NCBI GenBank assembly: GCA_021404785.1
Contig: QWHH01000005.1
Location: 186,001 to 250,000, forward strand
Direction: 5' to 3'
Length of the DNA stretch: 64,000 nt
Source of the DNA: Lysobacterales bacterium PRO7
GTDB taxonomy: Bacteria > Pseudomonadota > Gammaproteobacteria > Xanthomonadales > Rhodanobacteraceae
Numbering within the stretch: position 1 is the first letter of the stretch; each line of letters opens with the position of its first letter. Below the pieces are notes generated by a model that worked only from the letters and a program-made list of their open reading frames with translations, was not told where the DNA came from and did not search any database. The position numbers and the translations under genes were made by a program. Below, piece by piece: positions 1-8,787 of the stretch.

Positions 1-2765
1 GCAAAAATCAGCGAACGCAGCGAAGCATCGAGTTCTTCGCTCTGTCCGCCGATGTGCGCACTGACGCCAGCGGCCAGCGGATGGTCGCGCAGGATCTTCT
101 GCACTTCGGAAACGGCGCTGCCGAGATCGCCGTAATGCAGATTCGCGGTGACGATGGCCACGCGTTCCTGGCCGATGCGGTTGATCTCGTTGGGCCCCAT
201 CGCCACGGTCACGTCGGCAACCGAAGCCAGGCGTACCGGCGTTGTGGCACCGGGATTGACGATCAGATTGCGGATGTCGTCAACGGATGTGCGCTGGTTG
301 GGTTGCGCGCGCACCAGCACGTCGATTTTACGATCGCGGAAGTTGTATTGCGTCGCGACTGCGCCGCGGATCTTGTCGACGATCTGATCCGAAATCTGCT
401 TGGTGGTGAGACCGAGCGCGGCGGCACGGTCCTGGTCGAAATGAATGCGGATTTCGGGAGAGCCGCCCTGCGCGCTGGATTTGACGTCGGCGAAACGCGG
501 CGAGGCCTGCAAAAGGGCCGCCAGCTTGTTGCCGGCTTTCTGCAAGGCATCCAGATCGTAACCGCGCAAGTCGACTTCCAACGGCGTATCGAAGCTGAAC
601 AATTTCGGCCGCGAGAACTGCACTTCACTGCCGGGATGGCTGACCATGTCCGCGCGCAACGTGTTCATCGCCTCGCTTTCGCCCTTGTGGCCTACACCGG
701 GAACAAGCACGACGAGCAGGCGTGCAATATTTTCGCCGGATTCGGTCGGATTGGCATCCAGGCGCGTACCGGTGCCGCTAACGCCGTAGATCATCTTGAT
801 CAGCGGATTCTTCGCGTTCTTGGCTTGCAGTTCGCGCACAATCGTGTCGGTTTGGACGAGCGGCGTGCCCGGAGCGAGCTTGACCGTCATTTCGAACCGA
901 CCCTGCGCCAATTGCGGGATCAAGTCGGTTCCCAGGGTCGGGATCAGCGCAACGCTGATGACGAACATCGCGGCGGCGATTCCTAGCACCTTCCATGGAT
1001 GCGCCAATGCCCTGGGCAGGAAACCGTGATAGGCCGCTGCTGCACGGTTGTAACCGGCAAGCAGACCCTTGCCGAGGAAGCGCAAGATGCGGCCGATCAC
1101 GTTTCCGCCAAAACGGCCGAGTGTGAAACCGATCCAGCCGAGTGCGCGAGGCAGCCAACGGAACAGATGGCCGATCGCTGCGAATGCCTTGCCGATTCGA
1201 GTGCGTGGTGGCGCGCGCGGCGGTTTTGTCTCGTCGGCGAATGCCAGCGGCGCCCTGCCCTTCAGCGAAGCCAGCATCGGGATCAGGCTCATCGCCACGA
1301 CCAGCGAGATCAGCATTGCGAACGTGATCGTCAGTGCCTGATCGCGGAACAGCTGTCCGGCTATGCCCTGCACGAACACCAGTGGGAAAAACACGGCAAC
1401 CGTGGTCAGTGTCGAGGCGGTCACCGCCATCGACACCTCGCGCGCGCCCTGCACCGCCGACTCGACAATGCCGATGCCGCGCTCGCGCATGCGCGCAATG
1501 TTTTCCAGCACCACGATGGAATCGTCCACCACCATGCCGGTGGCGAGCGCCAATCCGCCGAGCGACATCACGTTAAGGCTCAATCCGGCTTCGCCCATGA
1601 AGAAGAACGTGGCGATCAACGACACCGGCAGCGACAGCGAGATGATGAACGTGCTCCACGAATCGGCCAGGAAGAAGAAGATGATCAGCACCGCGAGCAC
1701 GCCGCCGATGATGGCGTCGTCGCGCACGTCGTCGAGCGAACTCTGGATGAAGACGGACTGGTCGTCGATCGTGGTCAGCTTGGCGTTCGGCGGCAGGATC
1801 GACGCGCATGGCGGCGGCCGATCCGCGCAGGTGAACTTGTCGAGTTGTTTGCGCACCGCTGCAGCGACAGTGACGGTGTTGGCGTCGCCTTCCTTGTAGA
1901 TCGCCAGTTCAACCGCCTCGTGTCCGTCCACGCGCACCACGCCTTCGCGCTCCTTGTGGCCCTGGTGCACGTACGCGACGTCACGGAGCCGAATTGGAAC
2001 ACCCTTGTCGACCTTGATCAGCAGATCGCTCATCTGCTGCAAATCGGTGAATTGGTTTACCGTGCGCACGAGATAGCGCTGGGTGCCGTCTTCGATGCGC
2101 CCGCCGGATACATTCACGTTCTCGTCGCCGAGCCGCTTGATCACGTCGGCGACATTGAGGTTGAGTTGCTGCAGGCGTTGCTGGTCGATGTCGACGTCGA
2201 TCTGGTCCTCGAGTCCGCCGCCAACCTTGACCGCGGCCACCCCGGGTGTCGGTTCCAGGCGCTTGCGCAGCTCGTCGTCAGCAAAGCGCCGCAATTGTTT
2301 CAATTCGGCGCTTTCGGCATCGCCGCTTGCGGCCGGACCGGTCAGTGCCAGACGCAGGATCGGATCGGTCGCCGGATTGAAGCGCAGCAATACCGGCTTT
2401 TTCGCAGTCAACGGCAATTGCAACAGGTCCAGCTTGTCGCGCACGTCCAGGCTCGCCTGATCCATGTTCGTGCCCCAGACGAACTGCAGGATCACGTCGG
2501 ATTGGCCGGCTTGCGACACCGAGTGGATCGTGCGCACGTTCTTTACCACGCCGAGCGCCTCTTCCACTGGCTGCGAAATCAGCGTCTCTATTTCGGCCGG
2601 TGCCGCGCCTTCATAACTCGTGCGCACGGTCAAGGTCGGATAGGTCAAATCCGGCAGCAAATTGACCTTCAGACCCGACAGTGCGATCAGGCCGAACAGT
2701 ACCAGGGTGAGCGTCACCATGCCGACGGTGACGCGCCGGCGGGTGGCGAGTTCGACGAGGCTCAT
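1..2765 (-). CDS. RND efflux permease (AcrB/HAE1 family), C-terminus cut by window edge
   Basis: Inner-membrane proton-driven RND pump subunit that would export drugs or other amphiphilic compounds together with the adaptor encoded just upstream. Read on the minus strand from the ATG at 2765, the frame stays open to base 1, giving about 921 codons of the usual 1020-1050. The N-terminus has the first membrane helix, then the periplasmic porter domain (SQPVEEALGVV, TNMDQASLDVRDKLD), then the helix 2-4 block with GLALATGMVVDDSIVVLEN, the hallmark that precedes the proton-relay helix. The start overlaps the adaptor's stop (ATGA), so the two are translationally coupled. The Asp-containing helix IV motif marks it as the HAE1 type rather than the heavy-metal CzcA type; substrate cannot be told. 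No outer-membrane factor is visible in the window. Confidence 0.95.
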   Translation of the reverse strand, partial: MSLVELATRRRVTVGMVTLTLVLFGLIALSGLKVNLLPDLTYPTLTVRTSYEGAAPAEIETLISQPVEEALGVVKNVRTIHSVSQAGQSDVILQFVWGTNMDQASLDVRDKLDLLQLPLTAKKPVLLRFNPATDPILRLALTGPAASGDAESAELKQLRRFADDELRKRLEPTPGVAAVKVGGGLEDQIDVDIDQQRLQQLNLNVADVIKRLGDENVNVSGGRIEDGTQRYLVRTVNQFTDLQQMSDLLIKVDKGVPIRLRDVAYVHQGHKEREGVVRVDGHEAVELAIYKEGDANTVTVAAAVRKQLDKFTCADRPPPCASILPPNAKLTTIDDQSVFIQSSLDDVRDDAIIGGVLAVLIIFFFLADSWSTFIISLSLPVSLIATFFFMGEAGLSLNVMSLGGLALATGMVVDDSIVVLENIARMRERGIGIVESAVQGAREVSMAVTASTLTTVAVFFPLVFVQGIAGQLFRDQALTITFAMLISLVVAMSLIPMLASLKGRAPLAFADETKPPRAPPRTRIGKAFAAIGHLFRWLPRALGWIGFTLGRFGGNVIGRILRFLGKGLLAGYNRAAAAYHGFLPRALAHPWKVLGIAAAMFVISVALIPTLGTDLIPQLAQGRFEMTVKLAPGTPLVQTDTIVRELQAKNAKNPLIKMIYGVSGTGTRLDANPTESGENIARLLVVLVPGVGHKGESEAMNTLRADMVSHPGSEVQFSRPKLFSFDTPLEVDLRGYDLDALQKAGNKLAALLQASPRFADVKSSAQGGSPEIRIHFDQDRAAALGLTTKQISDQIVDKIRGAVATQYNFRDRKIDVLVRAQPNQRTSVDDIRNLIVNPGATTPVRLASVADVTVAMGPNEINRIGQERVAIVTANLHYGDLGSAVSEVQKILRDHPLAAGVSAHIGGQSEELDASLRSLIF

Positions 2766-3901
2766 GCCTTGTTGTCCAGCACCAGTACCGCGGTGCCGTC
2801 ACGCACGGCATTGCGGCCGACCGTGATGACGCGTGCGCCGGCATCCAATCCGGAAATGATTTCGACCTTGTCGCCGTCGCTGTAACCGATTTTCACCAGC
2901 TGGCGATGTGCAATCAAACCGTTCGCGGCAACAACCGGCGTCTTGGCGGCGGGCTTGGCCACCTCGGCCTTGGCGGCGGGCGCAGGCGGCGCCTTTTCCA
3001 CCACGAAGACCGAGGTCTGGCCATCTTCCTCGACCAGGGCCGAGCGCGGCACGGTCAGCGCATCGGCGCGCTGGTCGTAGACGATGTCGATGCGTGCGAA
3101 CATGCCCGGACGCAACACGGCACTGGCGTCGTGGAACTGGCAGGTGACGCGGAACGTGCCGCTGGCTGCATCGACCACCGGCGCAATGCGCAGGATCGAT
3201 CCCGAAAACTTCTTGCCGGGCAGCGCGTCGGCTTCGAGTTGCACCGTCTGCCCGGCTTTCAGGATTCCAAGCTGGCGCTCGGGAACATTGAGCACGGCCT
3301 GCAGCGGATTCATGCCCACGATGCGGAACAGGTTCTGGTTGGCCTGCACCAGGTTGCCGAGCTTGATGCTGCGTTCGGCAATCACGCCATCCACGGGCGC
3401 GACGATGCGCGTGTACGACAACTGGATTTTCGCGGCATCGTAGGCGGCGCGCTGCGCGGCGAGGTCGAACTTGTCCTGCTCGTATTCGTATTCGGGAATC
3501 AGGTGCTTGGGAATCGCCGCCTGCGCGTGTGCGAACGTCGCTTCCGCCTTGTGCATCTGCGCCTCGGCCTGCTTGGCCTTGGCCATGGCATCGGCATCGT
3601 CGAGTTCGGCGAGCAACTGACCCGCCTTCACGGTCATGCCCTCTTCCACATAAAGTTTCTTCAGCACACCCGAGGTTTTCGCGGTGACCTGGGCCTCGTG
3701 ATCAGCCACCAGGGCCGCAGTTCCGCTGTAGCTCGCGCTGATCGCGCTGTGTGCGGCCAAGGCAATCTCCACAGGCACTGCGTCGACTGTCGGTGCTTTG
3801 GTCTGGGCGGCTGCGCCATTACGGTTGCAGGCGCTGAGCAATCCAGCGGCACCAACAAATGCCAATAGGATCAATACGTTTCGTAGTTTTGCGGAAGTCA
3901 T
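2762..3901 (-). CDS. RND efflux periplasmic adaptor (HlyD/MFP family) lipoprotein
   Basis: 379-residue membrane fusion protein linking the RND permease to an outer-membrane channel. The first 25 residues form a lipoprotein signal with lipobox LLSAC (Cys25), so it should be lipid-anchored facing the periplasm. The lipoyl/barrel-sandwich part (VTAKTSGVLKKLYVEEGMTV) is split by a short alpha-hairpin of Lys/Ala/Glu-rich sequence around residues 110-165. The second lipoyl half follows (VAPVDGVIAERSIKLGNLV), then beta-barrel and membrane-proximal domains; an Ala/Pro/Lys insert lies near residues 305-325. It is the first gene of the two-gene pump operon. No divergent TetR/MarR regulator is recognisable upstream, which is slightly unusual for this kind of pump. 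Confidence 0.95.
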   Translation of the reverse strand: MTSAKLRNVLILLAFVGAAGLLSACNRNGAAAQTKAPTVDAVPVEIALAAHSAISASYSGTAALVADHEAQVTAKTSGVLKKLYVEEGMTVKAGQLLAELDDADAMAKAKQAEAQMHKAEATFAHAQAAIPKHLIPEYEYEQDKFDLAAQRAAYDAAKIQLSYTRIVAPVDGVIAERSIKLGNLVQANQNLFRIVGMNPLQAVLNVPERQLGILKAGQTVQLEADALPGKKFSGSILRIAPVVDAASGTFRVTCQFHDASAVLRPGMFARIDIVYDQRADALTVPRSALVEEDGQTSVFVVEKAPPAPAAKAEVAKPAAKTPVVAANGLIAHRQLVKIGYSDGDKVEIISGLDAGARVITVGRNAVRDGTAVLVLDNKA

Positions 3902-4213
3902 GGGGCTGAGGTCCGGCGGCAGGAATGGTTGTTTGTATGGTGTTATACTAGACTATATCACTATGCTACGCAAGCCCCTCGAATCACGCGGAAAGAAAAG
4001 TAATTCGTCTGCGGCCAAAGCAATAGGGCCGCAAGTCATGGCAGACGATTGGCCATCGTCATTGATGCACAAGATCATCATTCGGTTGCATGCGCATCGA
4101 TCAGAACCGGGACAGCAAATTTCCGCGTACATCTGGGGCGGGTGGCGATGGGCGCATTTGGCACGTTATACTTCTCGGGTTTTTCGACCACGCCACGGAT
4201 CGCACGACCTGCC
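3902..4213. promoter_or_regulatory. Intergenic region between the efflux operon and cytochrome genes
   Basis: About 310 bp without a convincing gene. An AT-rich block at 3940-3965 contains overlapping -10-like hexamers on both strands (TATACT and TATATC on plus, TATAGT and TATAAC on minus) and near-repeats of TAGTAT/TATAGT. It is the likely promoter/operator area of the efflux operon. An open frame from the ATG at 3964 begins with a basic stretch (MLRKPLESRGKK) but soon loses any protein-like character, so I do not call it a gene. No good -35 could be fixed for either direction. Confidence 0.35.
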
Positions 4214-4558
4214 ATGCAAAAATTCGCCTCTGTCTGCCGCCCCGCCCTGTTCGCAGCCGCATTGTTTGCCGTCCCCGCCCTCGCCGCCGATGTCAGCAAA
4301 GGTGATCCGAAAGCAGGCAGGGCGCTGGTCTACACCTGTGGCGGATGCCACGGTGTTACCGGATACAAGAATGCCTATCCGAACTACCATGTGCCGCGCA
4401 TCGCGGGGCAGAATTTCGATTATCTCGTCGCTGCCCTGACTGAATACAAGAAAGGCGAACGCTCGCATCCAACCATGCGCGCGCAAGGCCAAAGCCTGTC
4501 GGACGATGACATCCGCAATATCGCCGCTTACCTGTCCAGCCTGAGCGCAAGCAAATAA
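4214..4558 (+). CDS. Small periplasmic c-type cytochrome
   Basis: 114-residue monohaem class I cytochrome c for periplasmic electron transfer. The start at 4214 gives a clean Sec signal (hydrophobic core of Ala/Leu/Phe, cleavage after ALAA near residue 25); an open frame further upstream has no signal character. The haem site is CGGCH (Cys42, Cys45, His46), and the probable distal Met ligand lies in HPTMRAQGQSLSD. The C-terminal helix (IRNIAAYLSSL) is typical of the c4/c5/c553 group. A second, related cytochrome follows nine bases downstream; together they resemble the two halves of a dihaem cytochrome c4 split into separate proteins. Partner oxidase or dehydrogenase is unknown. Confidence 0.9.
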   Translation: MQKFASVCRPALFAAALFAVPALAADVSKGDPKAGRALVYTCGGCHGVTGYKNAYPNYHVPRIAGQNFDYLVAALTEYKKGERSHPTMRAQGQSLSDDDIRNIAAYLSSLSASK

Positions 4559-4567
4559 GGAATGCCC

Positions 4568-4921
4568 ATGAACTTCATTCGATTCGCTGCGCTCGCAGCC
4601 GGACTGTTCGCCATCAACGCGTTTGCCGCCGAAGCCGGTGGCGCGCCAGGTGCTACCCCGGCGGCCCTTGCCGCTCCTTGCGCGGCCTGCCATGGTGCCG
4701 ACGGCAATTCCACGGCGCCCATATATCCGCGGCTGGCCGGGCAGTATCACGATTATCTTGCGCAGGCGCTGCGCGAATATCGTTCCGGCACGCGCCAGAA
4801 CGCGATCATGGCGGGTTTCGCCAAGACCCTGAGCGACGCCGATATCAACATCCTATCGCGCTATTTCGCCGCGATGCCGGGCAAGCTGGACGATTTGTCG
4901 CACCACGAACAAGGCGACTAA
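4568..4921 (+). CDS. Small periplasmic c-type cytochrome (c553/c4-like)
   Basis: 117-residue monohaem cytochrome c. Start chosen at 4568 because AAGG at 4557-4560 is seven bases upstream; an in-frame ATG at 4562 is too close to it. A Sec signal ends near AFAAEAG (residue 20-22). The haem motif is CAACH (Cys38, Cys41, His42) and the likely axial Met is in NAIMAGFAKTLSDADI, the same arrangement as in the preceding gene. The two genes therefore look like a duplicated pair expressed as one operon. The stop abuts the stop of the convergent nfuA. Confidence 0.9.
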   Translation: MNFIRFAALAAGLFAINAFAAEAGGAPGATPAALAAPCAACHGADGNSTAPIYPRLAGQYHDYLAQALREYRSGTRQNAIMAGFAKTLSDADINILSRYFAAMPGKLDDLSHHEQGD

Positions 4922-5530
4922 TCAGCGAACCGCGCCGCGGCCCTCGTGGCCGCGATAATACGGATTGTGTCCGCTGGCGTGATCGGTACCGTCGCGCACC
5001 GCCGTGATTTCAGGGAAGTGCGAGCGCAGGGTGCTTTCGATGCCCTGCTTCAAGGTTACGTCAGCCATGCCGCAGCCGTGGCAACCGCCACCGAGTTGCA
5101 GGATCACTGCCTTCTCGGGGGTCACTTCCATCAATGTAGCCCTGCCGCCGTGTGCGGCAATCTGCGGATTGACCTCCGTATCCAGGACGTAACGCACGCG
5201 CTCGGCAAGGTTTGCGTCTGCAGAAGGAGGAGTCCCTTTTAACCTTGGCGCCCGAACAATCAACTGGCCGCCGGTGGCATCGTTCGCGTAATCGACCTCG
5301 GCTTCTTGCAGAAATGGCAGGCTTTGTGCGTCAACGTACAGGCTGAAGCCGTCGCAGGCGAGCGACCATTCGCCGCCGGACAAATCCGACGGCTCGCAAA
5401 ACTCCAGCCGGCAATCGGCTTTCGGCGTGCCTGGATGAACCGCCAGCATGCGCACACCAAGTCCAGGCATGTCCTGTTGCTCGATCAGGCGGCGGAAATG
5501 ACGTTGTGCGGATTCGGTGAGGGTGAGCAT
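4922..5530 (-). CDS. nfuA: Fe-S biogenesis protein NfuA
   Basis: 202-residue carrier that delivers [4Fe-4S] clusters to target apoproteins. Two parts are visible. The N-terminal A-type-like domain (residues 1-95) keeps the HesB/IscA fold signature but only scattered cysteines. The C-terminal Nfu domain (105-190) carries the cluster-binding CHGC pair (Cys150, Cys153) in GGGCHGCGMADVTLKQG. Length and domain order match gammaproteobacterial NfuA. The tail after residue 185 (His/Tyr/Arg/Gly-rich) is a little longer than in E. coli. It is convergent with the cytochromes. Confidence 0.95.
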   Translation of the reverse strand: MLTLTESAQRHFRRLIEQQDMPGLGVRMLAVHPGTPKADCRLEFCEPSDLSGGEWSLACDGFSLYVDAQSLPFLQEAEVDYANDATGGQLIVRAPRLKGTPPSADANLAERVRYVLDTEVNPQIAAHGGRATLMEVTPEKAVILQLGGGCHGCGMADVTLKQGIESTLRSHFPEITAVRDGTDHASGHNPYYRGHEGRGAVR

Positions 5531-5624
5531 GGCGTCGTCCGGATGGATACAGGACTATTTTAGTCCTGAATCGCTCCCGCGTCACGGTTGCTATACTTTC
5601 CGGATTCCGGAAAAGGAGCCAGCC

Positions 5625-5966
5625 ATGACTGCCGACGAGCTGCGCCAGCAGCAATGCCAGCCGCTAAAGGGCAGCTCACACCTGCTTTCCGACGTGCGCG
5701 CCAGTGAACTTCTCGCCCTGCTCGAAGGCTGGGAATTCGAAGCCGACAACACCGGTATCTTTCGGCAATTCCGCTTCGCCGATTTCCTGCATGCGCTCGC
5801 CTTCGTCAATGCGCTTGGATTCATCGCGGAACAGGAAAACCACCATCCCGATCTTGAACTGGGTTGGGGCCGCTGTCGCGTGCGTTTCTCCACGCACGAT
5901 GTCGGCGGCCTGTCAATGAACGATTTCATCTGCGCGGCGAAGACCGACGCCCTGCACAAGGGCTGA
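5625..5966 (+). CDS. phhB: Pterin-4a-carbinolamine dehydratase
   Basis: 113-residue enzyme that dehydrates 4a-hydroxytetrahydrobiopterin to the quinonoid dihydropterin, recycling the cofactor of aromatic amino-acid hydroxylases. The start at 5625 is fixed by AAAGGAG at 5612-5618, seven bases upstream. The active-site motif EQENHHPDLEL (two adjacent histidines) and the closing FSTHDVGGLSMNDF block are both present, as in the PCD/DCoH family. No phenylalanine hydroxylase is in the window. The next gene begins ten bases after the stop, so they probably share a transcript. Confidence 0.93.
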   Translation: MTADELRQQQCQPLKGSSHLLSDVRASELLALLEGWEFEADNTGIFRQFRFADFLHALAFVNALGFIAEQENHHPDLELGWGRCRVRFSTHDVGGLSMNDFICAAKTDALHKG

Positions 5967-5976
5967 GCACTTAGCG

Positions 5977-7476
5977 ATGCGAGCCCTGCGCATCGGTGCG
6001 GCGATCTTGTTGTTGGTCCTGACCGCCGGCGGACTGCGCGCGTTCGCGCAATCGCGCTTCAATGCATACCTGAGCGACCGCGCGGCGCTGGCATTGGTTA
6101 CGGATGCACGTGGCGCGACTCCGTGGCGCTGGACGTTTCATGACTCCGAGGACGTGGTCGCAGGCCGTGTTTTTGACGCCGGGAGTTTTGCTTTCACCGA
6201 TGGCACGTTGACCGTGCAATCGGATGGTCGCGCTTTCGAGATTGGCTTGCCCCTGCCGACGAAACCGGATTTGCGGCGTTTTCCACAGATGCAGATTGCG
6301 GCATCGGTGGACGCTCCGGGACATATCCAGATTGTCGCCGCGCAAGACGTCACGCAAGCCGCCTCACATACCGCGTCATTCGAATTGAATCCGAATCGAA
6401 ACGTCGAGCCGATTGCGCTCGATGCTTTACCCGCGAGCGCGGCGATGCTGCGCCTGCGCGTCGAATTGCCGAACGGCGCGCGTCTGCGCCTGCAACACGT
6501 CTCGCTCGAACGCGCGCAGAATGCTGAGGCTGTCGATTTGAATGCACCGCCAACCATCACGGCGACGATTGACGACCAGACAACAGACACCGAACTTGCC
6601 GCAATGGGAGCAAGGTCCGACCTGCGCTTGCTGCCAGTACTGGCGCTGAAGTCCGGCACGAATCCAAACGGGCAGCGCAGCATGCTGGAACGCGTCCGCA
6701 TCCGGATTCCGGCTGCAATCCTGATTCCCGCCGATGAGGTCGAATCGACGTTTGCGCAGGCGCGCGCGCGCGTGGCTGCGCCGGCAAACGAGGGACTGGC
6801 GAACGACATCGGCTGGATCGCCCTCACCACCTGGCTGTTGGCGGTTCTCGCGTCGCTGAGGTTTCCGCCGCGGACTGTGTCGCGACGCGCTGCGCTGGAA
6901 GCCGCGCTGGTGTCTGTCGCATTGATCGTGTTCATTGCCAGCGACTCCTTCACTGGCCGCCTCGACACGGTGCAAACCTGCTTCATGGCCGCGATCTGCG
7001 CCTATGCGGTTCGGCTCGGCACCCCGCGCGACTGGCGTCTCATCGGCAGCACACGTGCATGGCTGCTTGGCGCCGGAGTCGTCGCAAGCACGCTTGCACT
7101 TGGCCTGTATGCGCATCGCTGGGACGAGCCAATGCGCGCCATCGGAATGGGGCACTTGCTGCGTTATTTCGGCTGGGCACTGATCCAGCAATACCTGATC
7201 TGCGCGGTCGTGGCGAGTCGCTGGCTGCGAGCGAGCGAAAGCCGTTTCGTTGCGATCTATCTTGGCGCGCTGACCTTCGCGCTGATGCACACACCGAACG
7301 CCAGCTTGATGCTGGCGACATTCGCGGGTGGATTGTGCTGGTGTGCGCTGTTCTTGCGCGAACGAGCGCTGCTGCCGATTGCCGTTTCGCATGCCGCGAG
7401 TGCCCTGGTCCTGATCGCGCTGTTGCCGCAGGACTGGTTGTACTCGGCCGAAGTCAGCGCGCGGTTTTTCCAGTAG
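5977..7476 (+). CDS. Membrane protein with C-terminal CPBP (CAAX-protease-like) domain
   Basis: 499 residues. Residues 1-25 form a signal or anchor helix, followed by a periplasmic beta-rich region of about 240 residues with no motif I recognise. The rest (about 275-495) is a multi-helix membrane domain of the CPBP intramembrane-protease type. The family's three motifs can be placed: WALIQQYLICAVVASR, where most members have EExxxR; FALMHTPN (FxxxH); and SHAAS. The replacement of the catalytic Glu pair by Gln-Gln suggests altered or lost protease activity. The last 23 bases overlap the convergent rluC. Function unknown. Confidence 0.7.
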   Translation: MRALRIGAAILLLVLTAGGLRAFAQSRFNAYLSDRAALALVTDARGATPWRWTFHDSEDVVAGRVFDAGSFAFTDGTLTVQSDGRAFEIGLPLPTKPDLRRFPQMQIAASVDAPGHIQIVAAQDVTQAASHTASFELNPNRNVEPIALDALPASAAMLRLRVELPNGARLRLQHVSLERAQNAEAVDLNAPPTITATIDDQTTDTELAAMGARSDLRLLPVLALKSGTNPNGQRSMLERVRIRIPAAILIPADEVESTFAQARARVAAPANEGLANDIGWIALTTWLLAVLASLRFPPRTVSRRAALEAALVSVALIVFIASDSFTGRLDTVQTCFMAAICAYAVRLGTPRDWRLIGSTRAWLLGAGVVASTLALGLYAHRWDEPMRAIGMGHLLRYFGWALIQQYLICAVVASRWLRASESRFVAIYLGALTFALMHTPNASLMLATFAGGLCWCALFLRERALLPIAVSHAASALVLIALLPQDWLYSAEVSARFFQ

Positions 7477-8416
7477 GCAACCGGTCCAGCACTTCGGCCA
7501 GGTCCGGCGCCAGAGGTGCGGAGAAACTGTACGTCTTTCCGTTCAATTCGAACTCGAAACGCGCGGCGTGCAAGAAAAGTCGATGCAGGCCGAAACCGCG
7601 CATCGCCTTGTTGAACTCGCGCAATCCGTATTTTTCGTCGCCGGCAAGGGGATGCCCTGCATGCTGTCCGTGCACGCGAATCTGGTGCGTGCGGCCGGTA
7701 TACAAGGTCACTTCGGCGAGGCTGGCATCCGCGTAATTGCCGATGACCTTGAACGCGGTAAGCGCCGGCTTGCCGTCGTCGCTCACGCGCACCATGCGCT
7801 CGCCGCCTTGCAAATCGAATTTACGCAGCGGTACATTCACGTCGAACTTCGCACGTTTCGGCCGCCCGTGCAGAAGTGCCAGGTATTGCTTGGTGATATG
7901 CCCGTCGCGAATCAGTTCCTGCAAGGCCGTCAGTGCCGCGCGCCGACGCGCAAGCACGAGTAACCCGCTGGTGTCGCGATCGAGTCGATGCGCCAATTCC
8001 AGCGTCTCATCCGGTCGCGCCGCGCGTAGCAGTTCGATCGCGCCAAACGCAACACCGCTGCCGCCATGGCTGGCAATACCCGAGGGTTTGTCGATGACCA
8101 GGAAATCGCGGTCCTCGAAAATGATTGCCTGAACGACGCGTTTTACCAAGGCCGGCGGCGCGACCTTGTCTTCACCCGCCTGCGCCACGCGCACCGGCGG
8201 AATCCGCACCTCGTCTCCGCCAGCCACGCGTGCGTCGGGTTTCGCGCGCTTGCCGTTTATCCGCACCTGCCCCGTGCGCAGGATGCGGTAGATCAAACTC
8301 TTCGGAACGCCTTTGAGCTGTCCGGTCAAAAAGTTGTCGATGCGCTGGCCTTCGCGCTCGTCCGGCACGCTCACCAGGCGCACGCCGGGGCTCGGGTTCT
8401 TTGTGTCGAGATTCAT
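7454..8416 (-). CDS. rluC: 23S rRNA pseudouridine synthase RluC
   Basis: 320-residue RluA-family enzyme expected to make pseudouridines in 23S rRNA (positions 955, 2504 and 2580 in E. coli numbering). An N-terminal S4 RNA-binding domain (RIDNFLTGQLKGVPKSLIYR) is followed by the catalytic domain with HRLDRDTSGLLVLAR, whose Asp is the nucleophile. The start was set at 8416 (MNLDTKNPSPG); the longer frame adds 18 residues unlike the family and would run into the promoter of rne. It is divergent from rne, the same neighbour as in E. coli. Confidence 0.93.
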   Translation of the reverse strand: MNLDTKNPSPGVRLVSVPDEREGQRIDNFLTGQLKGVPKSLIYRILRTGQVRINGKRAKPDARVAGGDEVRIPPVRVAQAGEDKVAPPALVKRVVQAIIFEDRDFLVIDKPSGIASHGGSGVAFGAIELLRAARPDETLELAHRLDRDTSGLLVLARRRAALTALQELIRDGHITKQYLALLHGRPKRAKFDVNVPLRKFDLQGGERMVRVSDDGKPALTAFKVIGNYADASLAEVTLYTGRTHQIRVHGQHAGHPLAGDEKYGLREFNKAMRGFGLHRLFLHAARFEFELNGKTYSFSAPLAPDLAEVLDRLPTGKTAR

Positions 8417-8433
8417 CGAAGTTCGCGTATCTA

Positions 8434-8460
8434 TTGAAAAAATTCCTGCTGTGCTACACT
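8434..8460 (+). promoter_or_regulatory. Probable promoter of rne
   Basis: TTGAAA at 8434-8439 and an extended -10, TGCTACACT at 8452-8460, with 15 bases between hexamers. The extended TG element compensates for the short spacing. Transcription would begin near 8467 and leave a leader of about 320 bases before the RNase E start codon. Confidence 0.5.
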
Positions 8461-8787
8461 CGCCCGGCATTTCGCGCCGACCGCTGACAAGCGGCGGAAT
8501 GGCGCATCCGCCCGCCGGCCTGCGCCGGCGTCCGAGCCAACTCCGGGAGGAGCCCTCGGCCGCCGCGTTATCCTAACGGGTTGGATCGTGGATTGCCCAC
8601 CGCCGTCATGGCGATGTCGAGTCCCGGAAGTGCACAAGGGCACCTATAAACCGCCAGGCGCAGAGTTTGCGCCGGCAGAAACAAAGCGCTCCCGTGGTGG
8701 CGTGCCACGCCCACGGCCCGCGCGACTTCGCCGCCTCACGGCGCGGAATCGCGACGCCTTCCACGGTCGAGCGCCGAGGATGTAAAA
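8461..8787 (+). promoter_or_regulatory. Long structured 5' leader of rne
   Basis: A stretch of about 327 bp with no gene that would form the 5' untranslated region of the RNase E mRNA. Short perfect or near-perfect stems are visible: GGCGCA/TGCGCC near 8656-8672, CGTGG/CCACG near 8694-8711, and CGCCG/CGGCG near 8730-8742. In E. coli the rne leader is of similar length and its hairpins let RNase E degrade its own mRNA. The same autoregulation is plausible here but is inferred from length, position and stems only. Confidence 0.5.

Noticed and set aside
999-2885. A 628-codon open frame on the plus strand
   Set aside because: It is antisense to the RND permease, whose minus-strand frame has full family motifs. 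The plus frame is His/Gln/Arg-rich without any domain, typical of shadows in GC-rich DNA.
3798-4439. Open frame before the cytochrome genes, possible TetR-like regulator from the ATG at 3964
   Set aside because: Only the first dozen residues are basic; no helix-turn-helix follows, and the 3' half lies over the cytochrome gene in another frame.
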